Below are positions 1 through 6,722 of a stretch of DNA of 7,591 nt, one piece after another (the stretch's first letter is position 1; each line of letters begins with the position of its first letter). A model generated the notes under the pieces. It was not told the DNA's origin and made no database searches. It was given only the letters and a program-made list of their open reading frames with translations. Source of the DNA: Draconibacterium orientale (lineage in GTDB: Bacteria > Bacteroidota > Bacteroidia > Bacteroidales > JAADGE01); NCBI GenBank assembly GCA_020718265.1, contig DYSM01000142.1, positions 1 through 7,591 on the forward strand. Direction: 5' to 3'. A program made the position numbers and the translations under genes.

Positions 1-1
1 T

Positions 2-239
2 TCACTGAATTATCTGTGTAGATTTGTTGAATCTGTGTTATCTGTGTTCCAAATCTTCGAACAAAAAAGAACACGGATGACACAGATTTTACAGATAATC
101 ACTGAATTATCTGTGTAGATTTGTTGAATCTGTGTTATCTGTGTTCCAAATCTTCGAACAAAAAAGAACACGGATGACACAAATTTTACAGATTGTCAGC
201 AAGCTATCCGTGGGAATTTGTTAAATCCGTGGTATCTGA
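2..239. repeat. 97-bp tandem repeat, about 2.5 copies, hairpin-forming
   Basis: Copy 1 (2-98) and copy 2 (99-195) match at 94 of 97 positions by eye, differing only near the end of the unit. Copy 3 starts at 196, is clearly diverged and fades out near 239. Each unit holds two imperfectly complementary arms of 20 nt; in copy 1 these are 30-49 and 69-88, with two mismatches that would be G-U pairs in one strand's RNA. The loop is about 19 nt and contains TTCGAA. A 9-nt sub-motif, (A/T)ATCTGTGT, occurs three times in copy 1 (11-19, 30-38, 39-47). The array may continue to the left of the window. I see no coding frame in it. The unit is far too long for a CRISPR repeat and there are no spacers. 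From about 240 to 326 the sequence is AT-rich with T-tracts and no recognisable gene. Confidence 0.93.
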
Positions 240-327
240 ATCTAAAAATAGTGTTTAATTATTTTTCATCTTAAAGTGATTTTTTTACTAAAAACGACTT
301 TTTTTCACCTACGGACGAATATTTTAG

Positions 328-335
328 TATTTTTG
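328..335 (+). promoter_or_regulatory. Bacteroidota-type -7 promoter element for the AAA ATPase gene
   Basis: TATTTTTG fits the Bacteroidota sigma-ABfr -7 consensus TAnnTTTG. It lies 14 nt before the ATG at 350. Transcription starting about 6 nt downstream would leave a leader under 10 nt. No clear -33 TTG is present at the expected distance; the upstream region is a T-tract. The surrounding 26 nt (327-352) recur with four differences upstream of the remnant gene at 1678, which supports a functional role. Confidence 0.55.
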
Positions 336-349
336 CAAAAAATAAGAAC

Positions 350-1630
350 ATGGACGAATTATTTGAACAGTTACAACGCTACAATTATTGGGGCGGTCGA
401 ACGTTTGACATCGGTTTCAAACGAACGAGTTATTTGACTAAAATCGAAAAATATTTAGGCAATCGCTTAGTGAAAGTCCTTACGGGGCAACGGCGGAGCG
501 GGAAAAGTTTTATTCTGAGACAACTCATTGATTTTCTGATTAATGAAAAAAATATTCCCGAAAAAAATATCTTCTATTTCAACAAAGAATTTATCGGATT
601 TGAAACGGTAAAAAACAGTTCGGATTTGAACCGCTTGTTTGATTTTTACAAACAGAAACTCGCGCCTGAAGGAAAAATTTACATCTTTATTGATGAGATT
701 CAGAATATTGAACATTGGGAACTCTTTGTAAATTCATATTCGCAGGATTTTAGTGCGGATTTTGAAATTTTTATAACGGGTTCCAATTCTCAAATGCTGT
801 CGGGCGAGCTGGCATCGCATCTGTCAGGCAGGTATGTTGTGATTCAAATATTTCCGCTGAGCTATCTCGAATTCATTGATTTCTACCAACTTCTGCCCGA
901 AAAATCGTCTTATTTGCGGTATTTGCGCACCGGCGGCTTACCGGAACTTATCTATTTTGGCGAAGGAGAAGTTGCACGAAACTATGTAGAAAGTTTGAAA
1001 AATACCATAATTTTGCGCGATATCATTCAACGCTACGGCATTAAAGATGTGGCATTGTTAGAAAATCTGTTCAGGTTTTTGGCAAATAACATCGGAAATC
1101 TGACGTCGTTTACGAATATTGTCAATTATTTTAAAAATTTGTCAAAAAAAACAAGCTACGACACACTTGCTACTTATACAAAAAGTTTATCGGAATCCTT
1201 TGTTTTTCACGAAGTTGAACGTTACGATATACGCGGAATGCACACGTTAGGCGGTGTTCGTAAGTATTTTTTAAACGATTTATCGTTCCGCAATTACATT
1301 TTCGGATTTACGCCCACGATGGCAAATACAAACCTCGAAAATCTTGTGTATCTGGAACTTATAAGACAAGGCTATAACGTAACGGTTGGCGTTTTAAATC
1401 AAACCGAAGTCGATTTCGTGGCACAAGCAGGCGAAGAAACACTATATTTTCAAGTTGCTTATTTGCTTAATACAGAAAAAACAATTGCGCGTGAATTTGA
1501 AAATTTGCATCAGATACATGACAATTTTCCAAAATATGTCATAACGATTGACGATTTTAAATTTTCGGATGACAAAGGTGTCAAACACGTGCAGGCTTGG
1601 GAGCTGTTTTCGGTTTTCAATGCGAAATAA
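350..1630 (+). CDS. AAA ATPase with DUF4143-type C-terminal domain
   Basis: This 426-residue protein is a P-loop ATPase of the AAA/DUF4143 group, which is abundant and often multicopy in Bacteroidota; its cellular role is unsettled. The Walker A motif is GQRRSGKS (46-53, K52), Walker B is FIDEIQN (113-119, D115/E116), and a sensor-1-like ITGSNS follows at 142-147. The segment at 158-175 (LSGRY...FPLSYLEF) is typical of the group. The C-terminal part (about 325-425) resembles a restriction-endonuclease-like fold: E330 in LENLVYLEL, EVDF at 353-356, then YFQVAYLL at 367-374. Alanine (A370) sits where a PD-(D/E)XK enzyme would have its catalytic lysine, so nuclease activity is doubtful. The ATG at 350 is supported by the promoter just upstream and by the family-like start MDELFEQLQRYN. 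The protein is full length, with no signal peptide or membrane segment. It stands between a repeat array and a gene remnant, so it is probably accessory. Family assignment is strong; function is unknown. Confidence 0.88.
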   Translation: MDELFEQLQRYNYWGGRTFDIGFKRTSYLTKIEKYLGNRLVKVLTGQRRSGKSFILRQLIDFLINEKNIPEKNIFYFNKEFIGFETVKNSSDLNRLFDFYKQKLAPEGKIYIFIDEIQNIEHWELFVNSYSQDFSADFEIFITGSNSQMLSGELASHLSGRYVVIQIFPLSYLEFIDFYQLLPEKSSYLRYLRTGGLPELIYFGEGEVARNYVESLKNTIILRDIIQRYGIKDVALLENLFRFLANNIGNLTSFTNIVNYFKNLSKKTSYDTLATYTKSLSESFVFHEVERYDIRGMHTLGGVRKYFLNDLSFRNYIFGFTPTMANTNLENLVYLELIRQGYNVTVGVLNQTEVDFVAQAGEETLYFQVAYLLNTEKTIAREFENLHQIHDNFPKYVITIDDFKFSDDKGVKHVQAWELFSVFNAK

Positions 1631-1637
1631 TTATCGA

Positions 1638-1662
1638 ACAATTTGCGGAAAATTGTATTTTT
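1638..1662 (+). terminator. weak stem-loop, possible terminator of the AAA ATPase gene
   Basis: A perfect 7-bp inverted repeat, ACAATTT (1638-1644) and AAATTGT (1650-1656), encloses the 5-nt loop GCGGA and is followed by ATTTTT. It begins 7 nt after the ATPase stop codon. The stem is AT-rich and therefore weak, and the T-tract is also the -7 element of the next promoter. It could be a terminator, a processing signal or chance. Confidence 0.35.
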
Positions 1663-1663
1663 G
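1656..1663 (+). promoter_or_regulatory. Bacteroidota-type -7 promoter element before the gene remnant
   Basis: TATTTTTG again matches TAnnTTTG and sits 14 nt before the ATG at 1678, exactly the spacing seen before the ATPase gene. The nearest upstream TTG (1643-1645) is too close to be a normal -33 element. With the downstream gene cut short, any transcript from here would run into the NADH dehydrogenase gene at 1819, since no terminator is visible in between. Confidence 0.5.
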
Positions 1664-1677
1664 CAGAAAATTAGTCC

Positions 1678-1794
1678 ATGAAAATCATCAATCCCATAGA
1701 CGACAAGGCGTTTAAGTATTTAATGCAAGAGCAAAAATACGCTAAACTACTTATCAGTCTGATACTTGACGAAGAGAATATCAAAACGGATTAA
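1678..1794 (+). pseudogene. truncated N-terminus of an Rpn/PD-(D/E)XK 'putative transposase' family protein
   Basis: A 38-codon frame starting MKIINPIDDKAFKYLMQEQK ends in TAA at 1792-1794. The start resembles the N-terminus of the Rpn/PDDEXK_2 'recombination-promoting nuclease / putative transposase' family, whose members often begin with K-I-I-N-P-I-x-D-x-x-F-K-Y-L-M and run to roughly 300 residues. Only the first tenth remains: the catalytic region is missing, and nothing resembling it follows between 1795 and the next ATG at 1819. The likely history is loss of the 3' part, with a junction near 1780-1800. A genuine small protein cannot be ruled out because the promoter and start codon are intact. 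Family recognition is from memory of the N-terminal pattern only. Confidence 0.6.
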
Positions 1795-1818
1795 TTTCGT
1801 GTTTCAAATAAATTTCAC

Positions 1819-3099
1819 ATGTTGCAAAACAGTTCAAAAAAAAAAAAAATAGTCATAGCCGGCGCAGGTTTTGCCGGACTTCGACTGGCTCGGAAGCTCC
1901 GAAAAACAGATTTCTACATAACGTTACTTGATAAACATAATTTTCATCAATTTCAACCGCTTTTTTACCAAATCGCAACGAGCGGTTTGGAGCCAAGTTC
2001 GATTTCGTTTCCGCTGCGCAAAATATTTCAACACTCCAAAAATGTGCACATCAGATTGTGCGAAATAACTGAAATTCAGTCGGAAAACAATATTTTGAAA
2101 ACCTCTGTCGGCGATTTTGGCTATGACATTTTAGTGCTTGCGTTGGGAGCAGATACAAACTTTTTCGGTATGAAAAACATTAAGGAAAAGGCTCTGGGCA
2201 TGAAAACCACACCGGAAGCGATGCGCATACGAAATTTGATTCTGAAAAATTTTGAAGATGCGCTCGTAACAACCGATGAATCAACACGTTTGGCGATGAT
2301 GAACATAACAATCGTAGGCGGCGGACCTACGGGCGTGGAACTTGCAGGTGCGCTCTCCGAAATGCGAAAATTTGTGTTGCCCGAAGATTTTCCCGAACTG
2401 GATTTTTCAAAAATGAATATTTATTTGCTCGAAGCCGGCAGTAAATTGCTTGGAGCAATGTCGGAAAAATCGCAAAATAAAGTGCTAAACTATTTGCAAA
2501 ATTTAGGTGTAGAGGTTATGTTGAATGCACAAGTGAAGGACTTTGACGGCACAAATATCTACCTGAATGATAAACAGATACATGCTAAAACTTTGATTTG
2601 GGCAGCAGGTGTTTCGGCAAATACCGTATCCGGACTTTCGCAAGAAAGTATAACACGCGGCAACAGATTGAAAACCAACAGATTTAATCTTGTCGAAGCT
2701 TACGAAAACACTTACGCACTTGGCGATATGGCTTACATGACCGAGCCTGATTTTCCGAACGGACACCCGCAAGTGGCGCAAACTGCAATTCAACAAGCCG
2801 ACAATTTAGCTAAGAATTTGCTAAATATTCAAAAAAACAAACCACTTAATCAATTTTTATACAAGGACTTAGGCGCAATGGCAACCGTAGGACGAAATTT
2901 AGCTGTTGTCGATTTGAAAAAAATGAAATTTTCAGGCACAATCGCATGGTTTTTGTGGCTTTTTGTGCATTTGATGGCAATTGTCGGCGTGAAAAATCGG
3001 GTGTTTATTTTTGTAAATTGGGTCGTCAGCTATTTTACTTATGACCAATCGTTGCGGCTAATTTTACAAACCTCGAATCCGAATATAGGGAACCGATAA
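1819..3099 (+). CDS. ndh: type II NADH:quinone oxidoreductase (NDH-2)
   Basis: This single-subunit flavoenzyme oxidises NADH and passes electrons to membrane quinone without pumping protons. The 426-residue length is normal for the family. Visible motifs are the N-terminal FAD-binding GAGFAG (15-20), the NADH-binding GGGPTGVELAG (167-177) with an acidic residue at the end of the next strand (E205, favouring NADH over NADPH), the second FAD motif YALGDMA (299-305), and the quinone-site segment AQTAIQQA (320-327). The hydrophobic C-terminal region (about 373-407) fits peripheral attachment to the inner membrane. Codons 6-11 lie in a run of 14 A (1836-1849), encoding KKKK. A one-A deletion gives an immediate TAG, and a one-A insertion gives a stop at 1929-1931. 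No good promoter lies directly upstream. A weak TAATTTCG at 1792-1799 has a TTG 23 bp before it, and transcription may instead come from the remnant's promoter. It is probably the first gene of a cluster that runs to thyA. Confidence 0.93.
   Translation: MLQNSSKKKKIVIAGAGFAGLRLARKLRKTDFYITLLDKHNFHQFQPLFYQIATSGLEPSSISFPLRKIFQHSKNVHIRLCEITEIQSENNILKTSVGDFGYDILVLALGADTNFFGMKNIKEKALGMKTTPEAMRIRNLILKNFEDALVTTDESTRLAMMNITIVGGGPTGVELAGALSEMRKFVLPEDFPELDFSKMNIYLLEAGSKLLGAMSEKSQNKVLNYLQNLGVEVMLNAQVKDFDGTNIYLNDKQIHAKTLIWAAGVSANTVSGLSQESITRGNRLKTNRFNLVEAYENTYALGDMAYMTEPDFPNGHPQVAQTAIQQADNLAKNLLNIQKNKPLNQFLYKDLGAMATVGRNLAVVDLKKMKFSGTIAWFLWLFVHLMAIVGVKNRVFIFVNWVVSYFTYDQSLRLILQTSNPNIGNR
1836..1849 (+). repeat. 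A14 homopolymer in the 5' coding region of ndh
   Basis: Fourteen consecutive A residues cover codons 6-11 of the NADH dehydrogenase frame. Runs this long are prone to replication slippage, transcriptional slippage and sequencing error. The tract is followed by TAGTC, so a 13-A version is stopped at once, four lysines in. Confidence 0.95.
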
Positions 3100-3134
3100 A
3101 TAATTTCAGTTCAAAACCATTGATAACCCAATAC

Positions 3135-5012
3135 ATGTTCAAGAAAATAATATTTAGCCTCGCAATTTTGTTACAACTGAGCTATCAAACGTATGCTCAG
3201 CACGATGCCGACACTTTGCTCAATGTAATGCTCAAATACAAATTGAACGAAAATTTTTTACCGGATTCAATTTCCTCTGATACAAGTATTAACGCATTTC
3301 ACATCTTTAAACTACCTGAAAAACAGAGCATTTCTGTTTCAACCTTAGGAAACTTGGGCTCGGCATACCAAAGCAACGTCTTTTTCGACCGTGATGATAC
3401 CTATTTCAACGACTACATTTTTTCAAATCCGTACTATCTTTACACGTTTTCAGCACGTAACAATTTGTATTTCAACACCCGAAAACCATATACAGAAGTT
3501 TTTCATTCCATGAGTTCAAAGGCAAAAGATGAGCAAACGTTACGCTTTATACACACCCAAAACGTGAATCCGTTTTTCAATATAGGTGCTGATTATCAAA
3601 TGTTTACATCGCTTGGGGAATATCAGAATCAACAAGTCCGAATGAACTCTGTTACGTTCCATGCAAATTACGAAAAAAAACGCTATCAACTTCACGCGGC
3701 ACTTGTTTACAATAATTTCAAATATCAAGAAAACGGCGGCGTTGTGGACACAAGCACCGTCGATATTAATTTAATTTCGTCCTATTTAGAGGGTGCAAAT
3801 TCAAAAATAATCCATCGAGATATTTTTGCAAGTCAAAAATATTTATTTGGTAAAATGCAGACCTTCAACTACAAAGACACAATTGTAAAACGCATAAACG
3901 CCAAATTCAGCATCGGACACTCTTTTCAACAAGGCGTACGACATCGCACTTATGAAGATGCAGAAGCAGCCCAAAACGGATATTATGAAAACTTTTATTT
4001 AATTCCTACAAGTTCCTATGATTCAACTGCTTATAGATTTATAGAAAATCGAATTTCCGTCAATTCTGAGCGTGTATTCACTCAAAAAACAGGGCTTAAA
4101 TTTACAGCCGGCGTTGGAAATATTCAAAAACGATATTTTAATTTTAAAGAATATTTGTATTCAAATTATTTAAGTTATTATTCTGATAATCTGATATTTG
4201 CAACAATTAAAAAGTCAGTGTTTGAATATTCGGAACTAAAATTCAACGGCGAGCAATACGTTTCGGGCTATCGGGCAGGCGACTATCGTTTTTCGGTAAA
4301 TTTATCCAAATTTGGAGCAGACAGCAGTTTATTCGCATTCGATTTAAACGTAAAAGCAGAACGCAAGAATCCGGATTTTTTTACAACTAACTTTTATTCA
4401 AATCATTATGAATGGGAAACGGACTTTATTCCGAGCGAAAGATTGCAAGCCGAACTTAGTGCAGGAATTCCAAAATACAGTTTTGAAGTAAAAGCCTCCG
4501 GAGCGCAACTTATTAATTACATTTATTTCGGGATAGATGCAAATCCGAAACAATACGATGATAATCTGACAGTTATGTCTGTATCGTTGCGAAAAGATTT
4601 TCATTTTAAACATTTACACCTTTATAATACTGCAATTTGGCAACAATCGGGAAACGATTCCGTTTTGAGCTTACCCGAACTTGTTTTTTACCACGGTTTA
4701 GCGGTTCAGATGTATTATAAAACACACTTATCCTTACAATTAGGTTACGAAATTTCGTACAGCACAGCCTATAAAATGTCGGGTTTCAATCCGGCAATCG
4801 GTCAATTTTACAACGATTATTCGGCGAATGCCGGAAATTATCCGATTGCAAATGCCTTTGTAAACGCGAGAATCAAGCGAAATGTTCAACTTTTTTTCAA
4901 ATTTGAGCACTTAAATTCCGGCATTACACAACTGCTTTACACGCCTGTGACACACTATCCGATAAAAAGTCGGATTTGGAAAATTGGCGTAAAATGGACG
5001 TTTAAAAATTAA
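3135..5012 (+). CDS. putative outer-membrane porin (Porin_10-like)
   Basis: I chose the ATG at 3135 (625 residues) because it gives a compact signal peptide: MFKK, a hydrophobic stretch, then TYA-Q with cleavage likely before Q22. A TTG at 3120 would add five residues and is less likely. The mature protein alternates polar and aromatic residues as an outer-membrane beta-barrel does. It matches what I recall of Porin_10 (PF14121) in Bacteroidota: TLGNLGSAYQSNVFFDR (70-86), YFNTRKPYTE (112-121), EQTLRFIHTQNVNP (133-146), an ENGG segment near 200, and the ending YPIKSRIWKIGVKWTFKN with aromatic final strands. The solute it admits cannot be read from sequence. It lies about 35 bp after ndh and 6 bp before the metal exporter gene, so it is probably cotranscribed. 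It is more AT-rich than the thyA region. Outer-membrane barrel is well supported; porin activity is inferred from the family. Confidence 0.82.
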   Translation: MFKKIIFSLAILLQLSYQTYAQHDADTLLNVMLKYKLNENFLPDSISSDTSINAFHIFKLPEKQSISVSTLGNLGSAYQSNVFFDRDDTYFNDYIFSNPYYLYTFSARNNLYFNTRKPYTEVFHSMSSKAKDEQTLRFIHTQNVNPFFNIGADYQMFTSLGEYQNQQVRMNSVTFHANYEKKRYQLHAALVYNNFKYQENGGVVDTSTVDINLISSYLEGANSKIIHRDIFASQKYLFGKMQTFNYKDTIVKRINAKFSIGHSFQQGVRHRTYEDAEAAQNGYYENFYLIPTSSYDSTAYRFIENRISVNSERVFTQKTGLKFTAGVGNIQKRYFNFKEYLYSNYLSYYSDNLIFATIKKSVFEYSELKFNGEQYVSGYRAGDYRFSVNLSKFGADSSLFAFDLNVKAERKNPDFFTTNFYSNHYEWETDFIPSERLQAELSAGIPKYSFEVKASGAQLINYIYFGIDANPKQYDDNLTVMSVSLRKDFHFKHLHLYNTAIWQQSGNDSVLSLPELVFYHGLAVQMYYKTHLSLQLGYEISYSTAYKMSGFNPAIGQFYNDYSANAGNYPIANAFVNARIKRNVQLFFKFEHLNSGITQLLYTPVTHYPIKSRIWKIGVKWTFKN

Positions 5013-5018
5013 TTTCCT

Positions 5019-5909
5019 ATGAACGAAGTTGCATATAATCAGATGCTTAAAGAGAAGAATCGTGTTGCGGCATTGTCTGTTTTTGCAGCATTTTTGATGA
5101 CAACTTTCAAAATAATTGTCGGAATAGCAACCGGCAGTTTGGGCATTTTGTCGGAAGCGTTACATTCCGGGTTGGATTTGCTTGCCGCTGCACTTACATG
5201 GTTTGCGGTGCGCGTATCGGACAAACCGGCAGACGAAGACCACCATTTTGGACACGGAAAAATTGAAAATCTGTCGGCATTTATCGAAACACTTTTGCTT
5301 TTGGTTACGGCAGGTTGGGTGATTTACGAAGCTATAAACCGCTTATTATCAGGCAGTACGCATATTGAAGTCGGCATTGGGAGTTACATTGTGGTTATTT
5401 CGTCCATTATTATCGACTTTACACGTTCGCGCGCCTTGATGCGTGTGGCAAAAAAGCACAACAGCCAAGCCTTAGAAGCTGATGCTCTGCATTTTGCAAC
5501 AGATGTTTGGAGTTCAGCCGTTGTGTTAGTCGGCTTGATTTGCGCAAATTTCGGAATTTACATTGCGGACAGCATTGCAGCTATCGGCGTGGCAATCATC
5601 ATCATAGCTGTTTCATACAAATTAGGTAAACGTGCGCTGAATGTACTTTTGGACAAAGTTCCGAGTGAAACTGTTGCGCAAATACGTGATTTATTGAAAG
5701 ATGACAAAAGTTTTGAAACCTATCACGACCTGAAAGTTCGCGCTTCCGGATCCGATATTTTTGTCGAATTAAACATTCATTTACAGGCAAATACGAGTTT
5801 CGTAACCTCGCATGAAATCGCTTCTAAAATTGAATCGAAAATAAAAACCGTAATTCCGCGCAGTTTCGTGCATGTGCATGTCGAACCGGATAAACACACA
5901 GAAGATTAG
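5019..5909 (+). CDS. cation diffusion facilitator, probable zinc/divalent-metal exporter
   Basis: This 296-residue inner-membrane protein is a CDF transporter, which uses proton antiport to export Zn2+ or similar ions from the cytoplasm. It shows six membrane segments (about 15-38, 43-65, 86-107, 119-136, 160-179, 182-201) and a C-terminal cytoplasmic domain (about 205-292). The transport site is H49-x3-D53 in TM2 (LHSGLD) and H158-x3-D162 in TM5 (ALHFATD). E. coli FieF/YiiP has Asp where this protein has H49, and HxxxD pairs are usual in zinc-selective members. The second YiiP-like site is conserved as D72, H75 and H79 in DEDHHFGHG. In the C-terminal domain, H236, H265, H287 and E289 match YiiP metal ligands, while N252 replaces a histidine. 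It starts 6 bp after the porin stop and ends 3 bp before thyA, suggesting translational coupling. CDF membership is certain; metal choice is inferred. Confidence 0.93.
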   Translation: MNEVAYNQMLKEKNRVAALSVFAAFLMTTFKIIVGIATGSLGILSEALHSGLDLLAAALTWFAVRVSDKPADEDHHFGHGKIENLSAFIETLLLLVTAGWVIYEAINRLLSGSTHIEVGIGSYIVVISSIIIDFTRSRALMRVAKKHNSQALEADALHFATDVWSSAVVLVGLICANFGIYIADSIAAIGVAIIIIAVSYKLGKRALNVLLDKVPSETVAQIRDLLKDDKSFETYHDLKVRASGSDIFVELNIHLQANTSFVTSHEIASKIESKIKTVIPRSFVHVHVEPDKHTED

Positions 5910-5912
5910 TTT

Positions 5913-6707
5913 ATGCAGCAGTATCTCAAATTGTTAGACCATGTGCTGACCAACGGCGTGCACAAAGAAGACCGCACCGGAACGGGCACAATCAGCGTGT
6001 TTGGCTATCAAATGCGCTTCAATTTAGAAGACGGATTTCCGCTTCTGACAACCAAAAAATTGCACTTAAAATCCATTTTGCACGAATTGTTGTGGTTCAT
6101 CAGCGGCTCGACAAATGTTAAATACTTGCAAGACAACGGCGTACGTATATGGAACGAATGGGCGGATGCCGAAGGCGAACTCGGTCCGGTGTACGGCTAC
6201 CAATGGCGCAGTTGGACTGCCGACGGCGGACGACACATCGACCAACTTTCACAAGTCATAGATGCGCTTAAACGCAATCCCGATTCGCGCCGACACATTG
6301 TAAGTGCTTGGAATGTAGGCGATTTGGACGATATGAAACTTCCGCCTTGTCATATTTTGTTCCAATTTTATGTTGCCGACGGAAAACTTTCCTGCCAAAT
6401 GTATCAGCGAAGCGCCGATATTTTTTTGGGTGTACCGTTTAATATTGCCTCGTATGCGGTTCTGTTACAAATGATTGCACAGGTTACGGGCTACAAAGCC
6501 GGCGAATTTATCCACACCTTGGGCGATGCGCACATTTACACCAACCACATTGAGCAGGTAAAACTCCAACTCACGCGCGAGCCTCTGCCCTTGCCTGCTC
6601 TGCGTTTGAACCCAAATGTAAGTTCTGTTTTCGACTTTAAATACGACGATTTTACGCTCGAAAATTATCAATCGCACCCGCACATCAAGGGCGATATTTC
6701 GGTATGA
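5913..6707 (+). CDS. thyA: thymidylate synthase
   Basis: The enzyme converts dUMP and 5,10-methylenetetrahydrofolate to dTMP and dihydrofolate in the cytoplasm. Its 264 residues equal the E. coli ThyA length, and the numbering matches without gaps: R21, E58, W80, R126/R127, catalytic C146 in LPPCHILFQFYV, then YQRSADIFLGVPFNIASYA with R166, D169 and N177, and H207/Y209 in DAHIYTNH. The C-terminus, IKGDISV, keeps the final hydrophobic residue but differs from the common IKAPVAV/I. The ATG lies 3 bp after the transporter stop codon, so it is the last member of the tight cluster. A dihydrofolate reductase gene, often a neighbour of thyA, is absent from this window. Downstream lie a repeat relic and an unrelated protease gene. 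Confidence 0.98.
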   Translation: MQQYLKLLDHVLTNGVHKEDRTGTGTISVFGYQMRFNLEDGFPLLTTKKLHLKSILHELLWFISGSTNVKYLQDNGVRIWNEWADAEGELGPVYGYQWRSWTADGGRHIDQLSQVIDALKRNPDSRRHIVSAWNVGDLDDMKLPPCHILFQFYVADGKLSCQMYQRSADIFLGVPFNIASYAVLLQMIAQVTGYKAGEFIHTLGDAHIYTNHIEQVKLQLTREPLPLPALRLNPNVSSVFDFKYDDFTLENYQSHPHIKGDISV

Positions 6708-6722
6708 AATGGAGCGTACAGC

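Noticed and set aside
2..239. Possible CRISPR array
   Set aside because: The period is 97 bp with nearly identical sequence throughout and no unique spacers, and no cas genes are in view. It is a plain tandem repeat.
240..326. Possible promoter pair or small RNA in the AT-rich segment
   Set aside because: Only T-tracts and partial near-repeats are visible, with no convincing -33/-7 pair and no stable stem followed by a T-run.
1..1818. Complete insertion sequence or integrative element
   Set aside because: There is no transposase or integrase with catalytic motifs, no terminal inverted repeats flanking the ATPase gene and no target-site duplication that I can see. Only a nuclease-gene remnant and repeats are present.
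2503..2796. Open frame of 97 codons on the - strand inside ndh, and similar short antisense frames within the other genes
   Set aside because: They lie wholly within well-identified genes and show no recognisable family.
3120..3134. TTG start for the porin gene
   Set aside because: It adds MITQY before a typical signal peptide that starts at ATG 3135. The ATG gives the normal N-region, hydrophobic core and A-Q cleavage site.
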